A DNA stretch of 64,000 bases from Thiopseudomonas acetoxidans. GTDB taxonomy: Bacteria; Pseudomonadota; Gammaproteobacteria; Pseudomonadales; Pseudomonadaceae. A program made the position numbers and the translations under genes. A model generated the notes under the pieces. The model ran no database searches. It had not been told where the DNA came from and worked only from the letters and a program-made list of their open reading frames with translations. Below, piece after piece: positions 33,816 through 42,631 of the stretch (position 1 is its first letter; every line of letters starts with the position of its first letter). The stretch spans positions 124,001 through 188,000 of the forward strand of contig NZ_JAUCDY010000003.1 of assembly GCF_030362935.1 (NCBI RefSeq). Direction: 5' to 3'.

Positions 33816-36800
33816 ATGAATACCCAAAGCCCCTTGTTTAAAACCATTGCCAAGCTACTGATTGCTGTGATGTGGGCGCAGCCCCTGCACAGCATCGCTG
33901 CTAACCTGAACGTGGATCATCAGGGCGGTGGCAACACTCACATTACCTCGGCCAATAACGGCGTTCCAGTGGTTAATATTGCCACCCCCAATAGCAAAGG
34001 ACTATCGCATAACAAATTCACTGACTATAACGTAGGTCAGCAGGGGCTAATCCTTAACAACAGCACCGACAAGCTAACCAGCACTCAACTGGGCGGCATC
34101 ATTTTTGGCAACAGCCAGCTGGGTGGCAAGGCCGCCAACACCATTCTGAATGAAGTCACTGGCGGCCAGCGCAGCCAGCTCAAGGGTTACACTGAAGTGG
34201 CGGGCAAACAGGCGCATGTGATTGTGGCTAACCCGCATGGCATTACCTGCGATGGCTGCGGCTTTATCAACACTCCGCATGCCACCCTGACCACCGGTCA
34301 GCCGATGCTGGAGCGAGGGCAACTCAAAGGCTATGACGTGAACGGCGGCGACATTGAAATTGCCGGTGCAGGGCTCAACGCCACCAATCTCAGCCGCTTT
34401 GACCTGATCACCCGCAGCGCAAAAATCAACGCCGAACTGCACGCCAACGAACTCAACATCATCACCGGCCGTAACCAGGTGGAGGCGGGCACGCTCAAAG
34501 CCACTGCCAAAACTGACACAGTCAATGATCAACCCTTGTTGGCCATCGACAGCTCGGCGCTGGGCGGCATGTATGCCGGTGCCATCCGGCTGGTTGGTAC
34601 CGAAGCTGGCGTAGGCGTGAAACTGGCCGGCGACATGGCCGCCAGTGCCGGTGATATCCGGATTGATGCCAATGGCCAGCTGGTGATTGCACGGGCAGCA
34701 GCCGGACAGAACCTGCAGTTGACTGCAGAGAGTATTGAGCTTGAAAAGGATGCTTATGCCGGCAAGAAGGCACAAATTACAGCTCAAACACTGCGTGTGC
34801 AGGACAGTCTGGCAGCAGGCGAGCTGATCGAAATCGAGGCGACGCGCTTCGAGAACACAGGGGTTACAGAGGCCGGTATTCGAACAGATGGTACAGCCCA
34901 GTCCGCCGGGCAGGTGGTTGTAAAGGCAGAGCAGGTTGTCAACAGTGGCGAGCTGGCCAGTCATGGCACGCTCGAAATGGCTGTGCACAGCCTGGATAAC
35001 AGGCAAGGCCATATCAGCAGCACGACTATGGGCAGCATCTACGCAGATGATATAAACAACCACCAGGCCCACATCGTATCGCAAGGTGATCTGAACATTG
35101 CAGCGCAGGAGCTGAATAACGGAGATGGAGTGCTGCTGGCAGAGCGCAAGCTCACCGTGCAGGCGAACGCTGTGACCAATGCTGAGGACGGGTTATTGGC
35201 CGCGGGTACGGACGCTGACATTCTACTGTCAGGCGGCTTAAATAATGCGGGCCGTATTCAGGCTGGACAAGACTTGAGCGTGCACAGCGGGTCGGGAGCG
35301 CTTGTCAACAGCGGAAGCCTGGGTGCCGGCGCAGACGTACAGCTGACCGCAGCGCAGATACGCAATGATGAAGGAGTGATTCTAAGCGGTGGTGATCTGC
35401 AACTGACCGGCGAGGAGATTATTAATCGACGTGGCGATATGTTTAGCCTCGGCAGGGTGCTGATTACAGGGCAAGAACAAAACGGAATAGGCGGCCGGTT
35501 CAGCAACCTGTCCGGAACGGTAGAATCTGTGGATGATCTGCAGATACAGGCTGCCCAGATTGAAAACGCACGTGAGGATTTCGCTACACGCACCTATAAA
35601 TATTCAGCTCGGCTGGTGCATGTGGGTTGTACTGACTGTAGCGGTGATAAGGAAAACTCACTTTTTCGGCTGGATGAGATTGATCGTACAGAAGTCACTC
35701 GCAACAGTCCGCAAGCGATGCTCTTGTCGGGTGGCGATATGCGGCTGCAGGGCCGGCAGGTGGATAACCGCTACAGCCTGATGGCTGCAGCCGGTAACTT
35801 GCATATTGATACACAGCGGCTGAACAACCAGGGAGCACAAACCGGTGATGTGTCCCAGTCGAGAGTTCTGGTATCCCATCGTGTACGCTCAACATCCGGA
35901 CAAGTGTCTGCGGCCAACACATTCAGTGCCCGTAATTGGCACGGTAGTTCTAGTTATAATCCAGGCAATATCGCTGGTGAATTGAACAGCTTTATTAACA
36001 GCCATATTTATGGTGAGTACAGTCGCGCTGAACCGGCTTTGAGTAATGTGGAGTACCACCATGCGACTCTGCAGGCTGCCGGTAGCATACACATTGATGC
36101 AGAAGAGCAGCTCAACAACAGCCTGATTCGGCCATCTTTTATTTATGTATCAGATGGGCGTCGCGACGATGGTGATATTACCACTTTGGTACCGCTCAAC
36201 CCTCAGCAGATGACCGATCTTACGCAGCAGCCGGTCGGAATTCCTGAATTTGTATTGCCCCAGGGTAGCAATGGCTTGTTCAACATCAACCGTAACCCTG
36301 GGCATAACTACCTGATTGAAACCAACCCCGCTCTAACGCAAATGCGCCAGTTTCTCAGCAGTGATTATTTACTGGGCGAACTGGGTCTAAGCCCGGAAAA
36401 CATGCAAAAGCGCTTGGGTGACGGCTTGTATGAGCAAAAACTCATGCGTGAAGCATGGGTCGCCCGCACGGGGCAGCGGTTTATCGCCGGTCTGGACAGC
36501 GACGAAGCCATGTTCCGTTACCTGATGGACAACGCCATTGCCAGCAAGGAAGCCCTCAACCTGTCGGTCGGTATCAGCCTCAGTGCCGAACAGGTGGCCG
36601 CCCTGACCCACGACATCGTCTGGATGGAAGAGCGCGAAGTCATGGGCGAACTGGTACTGGTGCCGGTACTGTACATGGCTCAAGCGGAAGGTCGTTTGGC
36701 CCCCAATGGTGCCTTGATTCAGGGCCAGGATCTGGCTCTGATCAGCGGTGGCGACCTGAGCAACCAGGGCACGCTACGCGCCACAAATAACCTCAGCGCC

Positions 36801-39800
36801 CAGGCGCAAACCATTCAAAATAGCGGCCTGATGCAGGCCGGCGAACGCCTGAGCCTGCTGGCTGAAGACAGCCTGTACAATCGCCAGGGCGGCATCTTGG
36901 CCGGGCGTGATGTAGACCTGACCGCCCGCACCGGCGACATCCTCAACGAGCGCAGCATCACCCGTCACGAAAGCGCTCTGGGCACCAGCCGCTGGGAAAC
37001 CAGCTTCGCCGACAATGCCGCCCGCATCGAAGCGGCCAACAGCCTGAGCCTGAATGCCGGTCGTGACGTGCTCAACTTGGGTGGCGTACTGGCAAGCGGC
37101 GGCGATATGCAAATCACGGCTGGCCGTGATGTCAGCCTGTCCTCGGTGGAAGAACGTCACAGCATCAGCCGTGGTAGCCATTACCTCAACAGTCAGACGG
37201 CCCAACTCATCAGCGACACTGTCGCCGGTGGTAACTTGGACATTCAGGCAGGACGCGATCTGAGCGCCGTGGCCAGCCGCATCGAATCCGGACAAGACAT
37301 GCAACTGGTGGCCGGCAACGACCTGACACTGGCCTCAGCAGCCAATGAAAGCCACCACTACAGCAAAAGTAAAAAGCGAACCAGCCAGCGTGACCTGATC
37401 CAGCAACAAGGTACAGAAGTTATTTCCGGCGGCAGTTTTGCTGCAGTCTCTGGTAATGATCTGACGCTGATTTCCAGCAACGTAACTGCCAGTAACGAAG
37501 CCTATCTGGTCGCCGGCGGCAAAGTGCAACTGCTGGCCGAACAGGATCTGGACTACAGCTTCTTCGAGAAAAAGAAAAAAGGCAGTTTTGGCCGCAAAAG
37601 CTACCGCATGAGTGAAAGTGACAACAGTGCCGCAGTCGTATCGTCCATCCAGGCTGGTAGCGATTTGCTTATCCATGGTGCTGAAGCCATTGTGACTCAG
37701 GGAGCAGAGCTTAAAGCGGGCCAGCACCTTGAATTGCAATCAGGCGGTGATATCCTGTTGCTGGCAGCGGAAAACAGCAGCAGTCAGGCCAGTGCCAAGT
37801 CGAAATCGGGGTTGTTGTCGAGCAAGGGAAAAACCAGTAGCCAAAGCCAGACACAGGTTGTTGGCACAACGGCCGATGCGGGTAGTATTCTGATTGCTGC
37901 TGGGCAGGACTTGCAGGTCAGTGCAGGCGACCTGCGAGCGCAGGGTGACATGGCGTTGCAGGCAGGACGTGACGTTGAACTGTCCAGCGCCATGCAATAC
38001 AGCAGCCAAAGCCAGAGCAAGCACTCAAGCAAGCTTGGCTTCAGCCATCATGCCTTGTTGACGCACACGCAAAAACAGCAAGCCGCTGAACAGGGCAGCG
38101 GTACAGCGGTGGGCAGCTATCTCAGTGCTGACAACCTGTTAATTAACAGTGGGCGTGATACCGATATTCAGGGCAGCACCCTGATTAGCGAGCGTGATAT
38201 GCGCGTAAGTGCTGGCCGTGATTTGCATATTGGCAGCGCGGAAAATACTTCATATAACACCACATCATCCAGCCGCAAGAAAACCGGCGAGGTCGGTAGC
38301 TGGTGGCAACCGGCCACAGGTCAGGTGAAACAAACAGTCAAAACACAAGGCGAAACGCTTCAGCAAAGCGGTAGTCAGCTGGCTTCATTGACCGGAAATA
38401 TCAGTCTGCAAGCGGGTGAAACTTACCAACAAACCGCCAGTAATGTGCTGGCCCTTGAGGGTGATATTCATATTCAGGGCAAGCAGGTGAATATTGAGGC
38501 TGGCTATGATCAGCTCAGTCACTCAGAAACACGCAGCGCCAATCGCACTGCAGTCGGTGGCACCGTCAGTATTCCGGTAGTGAATGCCATTCAGGGCATG
38601 CAGCAGGTCAACAAAGCACGTGAACGCACTGATGACCCGCGTATGCAAGCACTGGCCGCAGCCACATTGGCCATGCAGGGCAAAGCCGCCTATGACAGCG
38701 CTCAGGCATTGTATAACGGCAATGTCGGCGGGATTAAAATCAGCCTTAACCTGAGCAATAACAACAGCAAAAGCCACAGCACACAGCAGGGGCAAAATGT
38801 ATCCGCAAGCAGCGTGATAGCTGGAGGTGATATTCACGTTCAGGCCACCGGCGCACAGGATAGCGATCTGAATATCATTGGTAGTCGCCTGTCCGCCGAG
38901 CAGGACATCAAGCTGGCTGCTGATCGTCACATTCTCCTGCGTGCGGCAGAAAATACCGCCACACAAAGCAGTAAAGAAAGTGGCGGAGGCTGGAGTGTGG
39001 GCGTCGGGTTTGGCTTGGGTGGTTCGCAAAACGGCTTCACGCTGGAACTGGCGGCCAACCAGTTCCGTGGCACGTCAGATGGCAACGATAGTCTGTGGAG
39101 TAACACCCAAGTTGAAGCGGGTCGGGAGGTGCATCTGGAATCCGGTGCCGATACCCGCTTGCAGGGCGCAGTGGTCACGGGTGAACAGGTCACCGCAGAG
39201 GTTGGCGGCAATTTGTTGCTGGAAAGTTTACAGGATCGCAGCACCTACCAGTCCAAACAAAGCAGCTCCAGCGCTGGTGTCAGCCTGTGCATTCCACCGT
39301 TTTGTGCCGGTACCAGCACCGCCAGTGCCAGCCAAAGCAGCAGTAAAGCCCAGGGTGATTACGCCAGCGTCAACCAGCAAACCGGTATTCAGGCAGGCGA
39401 CGGCGGTTTTCAGCTCAAGGTTAAAGGTCACACTGACCTGACCGGTGCCGTGATTGCCAGCAGTGAGCAGGCGGTACAGGACGGGCTTAACCGACTGGAA
39501 ACCGGAACTTTGGTGGTGCGGGATATTGAGAATTACAGCAAATACAAAGCCAGTTCATCCGGACTGGTGGCCAGTGTTGGCTTTGGTATTGGTCAAGAAA
39601 ATAAGGCAGCCGCCACAACGGATCAGGACAACAGCTATAGACCTGACCTGACGGGCTCGGCAGTCAGCAAGATTTCGGGCAGCGATAGCGGTGTAACTCG
39701 CTCTGGCATCAGTCAGGCTGACATCGTTATTACTGACTTGAAGGCACAGCAGGAACTGACAGGCCAGACGGCCACTGCCGTGTTGGACAAACTGAATGAT

Positions 39801-40772
39801 GCAGTACGTTCCGGTGATGACTCGGGTGGCATTGATAAAAATTGGGACGGCAAACAACTTGAGCGGGTGGTACAGGCTAATGCGGAGATTATGACGGCCT
39901 TTAGCCAACAGGCGGGTCATGCAGTAAGCGCCTATGTCCAGAATAAACGGGAAGAGCTGCTGGAACAGAAACGCAATGCTGACAATATCGCAGCACAGGA
40001 TGAGATTCAGGAGCAAATCAACGCGCTCAACACTCAGGAGCGGGTGATGAAAACAGTGATTGGCGCGCTAACCGGCCAACTGGATACTGCTGTTGCTCAT
40101 GCGGTATTGCAAGAAGCGGCGGATCAGATGCGTCAGTACAGCATCGAAAGCTCCAGCCGCTTTGCCGGGGTGATTGTTGGCGAAGATGAGCACGGCAATC
40201 CGCTGGTACTGAGCAACATCTCCGGCGACAGCGCCGGTGTACGGGGTGATGGTATCAAGCTGGGCGGTGTACGGGTGGATCTGGATTTGATTTGCGGCAA
40301 GGACAATAGTCGTTGTGCAACGTTAGAAGATGCCAATGGGAATCAGGTTTTGGATAGTAAAGGCATCCCAGTGTTGAAGTTGGAAAATGGCATGGTTGTT
40401 TATGATCCGAAAAAAGCAGAAATGACTTTTGAAGAGTTCCAGGAAACCAAAGACGGCCAGAAGATGAGTGGCTTGACTGGAGGAGTGCAAGGGTTTGAAG
40501 GAACCATGGCAGGCAAACCCTATGCGCCAAACAGCTTCTGGGATTACATGGTGGAAAGCTTTGCGGGTACTCACGATACTATCGGTGGAGGTATTACTGG
40601 ACTGTATGACGAGCAGGGTAATACCACTCGTGGACTTAGTGATGCACAAAGTACGATATACAACACATGGAGTGCCATAGCGATTCTTCCATCAGCACCT
40701 TTTGCTATGTCAGAGGCATTGCCATCTGAAGCTTGGCAGGTATTAGATATTTTATTGAAAGGATGGAGATAA
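33816..40772 (+). CDS. CdiA-like/filamentous hemagglutinin exoprotein (TpsA)
   Basis: A 2318-residue secreted protein. A signal peptide of about 28 residues is followed by the TPS domain (NTILNEVTGGQRSQLKGYTE, VIVANPHGITCDGCGFIN), FHA-1-type repeats, a middle region (LGLSPENMQKRLGDGLYEQK, VSLSAEQVAALTHDIVWME-like) resembling the CdiA receptor-binding segment, then FHA-2 repeats and a tip. No VENN motif is seen. The tip ends FAGTHDTIGGGITGLYDEQG and SAPFAMSEALPSEAWQVL. The stop overlaps a lipoprotein start (TAATG). Contact-dependent inhibition or adhesion is inferred. The last 2511 bp are duplicated downstream at a fixed offset of 4370 bp. Confidence 0.9.
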   Translation: MNTQSPLFKTIAKLLIAVMWAQPLHSIAANLNVDHQGGGNTHITSANNGVPVVNIATPNSKGLSHNKFTDYNVGQQGLILNNSTDKLTSTQLGGIIFGNSQLGGKAANTILNEVTGGQRSQLKGYTEVAGKQAHVIVANPHGITCDGCGFINTPHATLTTGQPMLERGQLKGYDVNGGDIEIAGAGLNATNLSRFDLITRSAKINAELHANELNIITGRNQVEAGTLKATAKTDTVNDQPLLAIDSSALGGMYAGAIRLVGTEAGVGVKLAGDMAASAGDIRIDANGQLVIARAAAGQNLQLTAESIELEKDAYAGKKAQITAQTLRVQDSLAAGELIEIEATRFENTGVTEAGIRTDGTAQSAGQVVVKAEQVVNSGELASHGTLEMAVHSLDNRQGHISSTTMGSIYADDINNHQAHIVSQGDLNIAAQELNNGDGVLLAERKLTVQANAVTNAEDGLLAAGTDADILLSGGLNNAGRIQAGQDLSVHSGSGALVNSGSLGAGADVQLTAAQIRNDEGVILSGGDLQLTGEEIINRRGDMFSLGRVLITGQEQNGIGGRFSNLSGTVESVDDLQIQAAQIENAREDFATRTYKYSARLVHVGCTDCSGDKENSLFRLDEIDRTEVTRNSPQAMLLSGGDMRLQGRQVDNRYSLMAAAGNLHIDTQRLNNQGAQTGDVSQSRVLVSHRVRSTSGQVSAANTFSARNWHGSSSYNPGNIAGELNSFINSHIYGEYSRAEPALSNVEYHHATLQAAGSIHIDAEEQLNNSLIRPSFIYVSDGRRDDGDITTLVPLNPQQMTDLTQQPVGIPEFVLPQGSNGLFNINRNPGHNYLIETNPALTQMRQFLSSDYLLGELGLSPENMQKRLGDGLYEQKLMREAWVARTGQRFIAGLDSDEAMFRYLMDNAIASKEALNLSVGISLSAEQVAALTHDIVWMEEREVMGELVLVPVLYMAQAEGRLAPNGALIQGQDLALISGGDLSNQGTLRATNNLSAQAQTIQNSGLMQAGERLSLLAEDSLYNRQGGILAGRDVDLTARTGDILNERSITRHESALGTSRWETSFADNAARIEAANSLSLNAGRDVLNLGGVLASGGDMQITAGRDVSLSSVEERHSISRGSHYLNSQTAQLISDTVAGGNLDIQAGRDLSAVASRIESGQDMQLVAGNDLTLASAANESHHYSKSKKRTSQRDLIQQQGTEVISGGSFAAVSGNDLTLISSNVTASNEAYLVAGGKVQLLAEQDLDYSFFEKKKKGSFGRKSYRMSESDNSAAVVSSIQAGSDLLIHGAEAIVTQGAELKAGQHLELQSGGDILLLAAENSSSQASAKSKSGLLSSKGKTSSQSQTQVVGTTADAGSILIAAGQDLQVSAGDLRAQGDMALQAGRDVELSSAMQYSSQSQSKHSSKLGFSHHALLTHTQKQQAAEQGSGTAVGSYLSADNLLINSGRDTDIQGSTLISERDMRVSAGRDLHIGSAENTSYNTTSSSRKKTGEVGSWWQPATGQVKQTVKTQGETLQQSGSQLASLTGNISLQAGETYQQTASNVLALEGDIHIQGKQVNIEAGYDQLSHSETRSANRTAVGGTVSIPVVNAIQGMQQVNKARERTDDPRMQALAAATLAMQGKAAYDSAQALYNGNVGGIKISLNLSNNNSKSHSTQQGQNVSASSVIAGGDIHVQATGAQDSDLNIIGSRLSAEQDIKLAADRHILLRAAENTATQSSKESGGGWSVGVGFGLGGSQNGFTLELAANQFRGTSDGNDSLWSNTQVEAGREVHLESGADTRLQGAVVTGEQVTAEVGGNLLLESLQDRSTYQSKQSSSSAGVSLCIPPFCAGTSTASASQSSSKAQGDYASVNQQTGIQAGDGGFQLKVKGHTDLTGAVIASSEQAVQDGLNRLETGTLVVRDIENYSKYKASSSGLVASVGFGIGQENKAAATTDQDNSYRPDLTGSAVSKISGSDSGVTRSGISQADIVITDLKAQQELTGQTATAVLDKLNDAVRSGDDSGGIDKNWDGKQLERVVQANAEIMTAFSQQAGHAVSAYVQNKREELLEQKRNADNIAAQDEIQEQINALNTQERVMKTVIGALTGQLDTAVAHAVLQEAADQMRQYSIESSSRFAGVIVGEDEHGNPLVLSNISGDSAGVRGDGIKLGGVRVDLDLICGKDNSRCATLEDANGNQVLDSKGIPVLKLENGMVVYDPKKAEMTFEEFQETKDGQKMSGLTGGVQGFEGTMAGKPYAPNSFWDYMVESFAGTHDTIGGGITGLYDEQGNTTRGLSDAQSTIYNTWSAIAILPSAPFAMSEALPSEAWQVLDILLKGWR
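38262..40772 (+). repeat. Exoprotein 3' segment, parental copy of a 2.5-kb direct repeat
   Basis: The 2511 bp from ACATCATCCAGCCGCAAG to the exoprotein stop recur at 42632-45142 at a constant offset of 4370, so net length is conserved. The first about 1.4 kb is almost identical; the last kilobase is a mosaic of identical and diverged patches. Shorter copies of the last 1.1 kb, 0.3 kb and 0.2 kb occur in modules 2, 4 and 5. Confidence 0.9.
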
Positions 40773-41140
40773 TGAGAGTTACAATGTTTTTTATTGGTCT
40801 GTTCGTCCTTTTGGCTGGTTGCTCGTATCCAGTAATACTTGTGGGGCCTAGGCCTAAAGACAGTCCCCTACGAATAGAATCTTGGGTAAAGGCAGATACC
40901 AGTGCTGAGCAGCGAGTTTTGGATTCTATTGATTGCAAGGGAAATGAAAAAGGCGATCCGGTTTTTAGCCAAATAAATATTCAGGAGGCTATGCAGCCAG
41001 AAGATAAAGATCAAAGGGCTGCAAGAGATAGAATGTATGATAACTGGGAAAGATGTATGTTAAACAAAGGTTATCGATACACAGGGCAGTGTTTTCCATC
41101 GGAGTTTTCACGATCAAGGCCAGCCTGTGGTGCGCCTTAA
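40772..41140 (+). CDS. Cysteine-rich lipoprotein 1, paired with the exoprotein tip
   Basis: A 122-residue lipoprotein with lipobox LLAGC. The start ATG shares its A with the exoprotein stop (TAATG), so translation is coupled. After the lipid cysteine come SWVKADTSAEQRVLDS, four more cysteines (DCKG, ERCML, GQC, ACGAP) and the motif NWERCMLNKGYRYTGQC. Its N-terminal and C-terminal parts match lipoproteins 2-4, while the middle (residues about 55-80) is distinct. It could be an immunity or tip-associated protein. No known family is recognised. Confidence 0.75.
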   Translation: MRVTMFFIGLFVLLAGCSYPVILVGPRPKDSPLRIESWVKADTSAEQRVLDSIDCKGNEKGDPVFSQINIQEAMQPEDKDQRAARDRMYDNWERCMLNKGYRYTGQCFPSEFSRSRPACGAP

Positions 41141-41157
41141 GTTAGCAGTTATAAAAC

Positions 41158-42259
41158 TTTCGGCAGTGATAGCAGCGTCACTCGCTCTGGCAACAGTCAG
41201 GCTGACATCGTTATTACTGACTTGAAGGCACAGCAGGAACTGACAGGCCAGGCGGCCACTGCCGTGTTGGACAAACTGAATGATGCAGTACGTTCCGGTG
41301 ATGACTCGGGTGGCATTGATAAAAATTGGGACGGCAAAAAACTTGAGCGGGTGGTGCAGGCTAATGCTGAGATTATGACGGCCTTTAGCCAACAGGCGGG
41401 TCATGCAGTAAGCGCCTATGTCCAGAATAAACGGGAAGAGCTGCTGGAACAGAAACGCAATGCTGACAATACCGCAGCACAGGATGAGATTCAGGGACAA
41501 ATTAATGTTCTGAATACTCAAGAGCGGGTCATGAACGTCGTGATTGGCGCTCTGACCGGTCAACTGGATACCGCGGTTGCCCATGCTGTGTTGCAAGAAG
41601 CTGCGGATCAGATGCGCCAGTACAGCATCGAAAGCTCCAGCCGCTTTGCCGGGGTGATTGTTGGCGAAGATGAGCACGGCAATCCGCTGGTACTGAGCAA
41701 CATCTCTGGTGACAGCGCCGGTGTACGGGGTGATGGTATCAAGCTGGGCGGTGTACGGGTGGATCTGGATTTGATTTGCGGTGCTTATAATCAGCGCTGT
41801 GCAACCTTGGAAGATACCAATGGAAATCAAATTTTAGACAGCAAAGGTATTCCCGTGTTGAAACTGGAAAATGGCATGGTGGTTTACGATACAGATAAAG
41901 CAGGTATGTCTTTTGAAAAATTCAGATTAACCAAAGACGGCCAGAAAATGAGTGGCCTGACCGGAGGTGTCCAAGGGTTTGAAGGCACTATGGCGGGCAA
42001 ACCCTATGCGCCAAACAGCTTCTGGGATTATATGGTGGAAAGCTTTGCGGGTACTCACGATACTATCGGTGGAGGTATTACTGGACTGTATGACGAGCAG
42101 GGTAATACCACTCGTGGACTTAGTGATGCACAAAGTACGATATACAACACATGGAGTGCCATAGCGATTGCTCCGTCTGCACCTTTTGCCATGTCAGAGG
42201 CGCTGCCGTCTGAAGCATGGCAGGTGCTGGAGATTTTATTGAAAGGAGGGCGGCAATGA
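41158..42259 (+). pseudogene. Orphan exoprotein tip, module 2 (no start or secretion signal)
   Basis: The sequence from about 41158 aligns with exoprotein positions 39675-40772 at an offset of 1484-1487. The open frame continues back to the stop codon of lipoprotein 1 (TAA 41138-41140) with no ATG or ribosome-binding site; a TTG at 41222 is a poor start. About 360 residues of the tip region are encoded, ending SAPFAMSEALPSEAWQVLEI. Without TPS domain or signal peptide it cannot be secreted alone, so it looks like a silent cassette that could be recombined onto the exoprotein. Confidence 0.75.
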
Positions 42260-42624
42260 GGCGTGGAATACTGCTGGTTGGCCTGTTTGCGGTTTTGGCT
42301 GGTTGCTCGTATCCAATAATTCTTGTCGGGCCTAGACCTTCCGAACCCGGTCCCCCACGAATAAAGTCCTGGATAAAGCCAGACACCAGTGCCGAGCAAA
42401 GGGTGCAGGATTCCAAAGAGTGTGGCGGTACACCACTTGGTTCCAGTTTTAATGATGAACAGATAGAAACTGAACGACAGTCAGGTGAGCTTATCCTGGC
42501 TCCATTGTCTAGGCTACATCATAAATGGGAGAGATGTATGTTGGGCAAGGGCTATCAGTATATTGGGCAATGCTACTTAGATGATTCTGTCTCACGTAAT
42601 AGGCCAGCCTGTGGTGCACCTTAG
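42256..42624 (+). CDS. Cysteine-rich lipoprotein 2
   Basis: A 122-residue lipoprotein, lipobox VLAGC. ATG 42256 overlaps the orphan tip stop by 4 bases (ATGA). It shares the KPDTSAEQRVQDSKECGG, HKWERCMLGKGYQYIGQC and RPACGAP blocks with its paralogues and keeps all four extra cysteines. The N-terminal 28 residues after the lipobox closely resemble lipoprotein 1 (SYPxILVGPRP), the middle resembles lipoproteins 3 and 4. Expression would depend on read-through from upstream. Function unknown; pairing with tip module 2 is conserved. Confidence 0.75.
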   Translation: MRRGILLVGLFAVLAGCSYPIILVGPRPSEPGPPRIKSWIKPDTSAEQRVQDSKECGGTPLGSSFNDEQIETERQSGELILAPLSRLHHKWERCMLGKGYQYIGQCYLDDSVSRNRPACGAP

Positions 42625-42631
42625 ATGCTCA

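Noticed and set aside
34074..35084. A 336-codon open frame on the minus strand inside the exoprotein gene, and similar long minus-strand frames at 32874-33566, 36774-37304 and 38523-39029
   Set aside because: They mirror the codon pattern of the repeat-rich plus-strand gene, have no ribosome-binding sites or family features, and recur in the duplicated copy only because the DNA is duplicated.
33816..40772. Assignment of the exoprotein tip to a VENN-delimited CDI toxin
   Set aside because: No VENN or similar pretoxin boundary motif is visible and the tips are not polymorphic between modules, so a specific toxin activity was not called.
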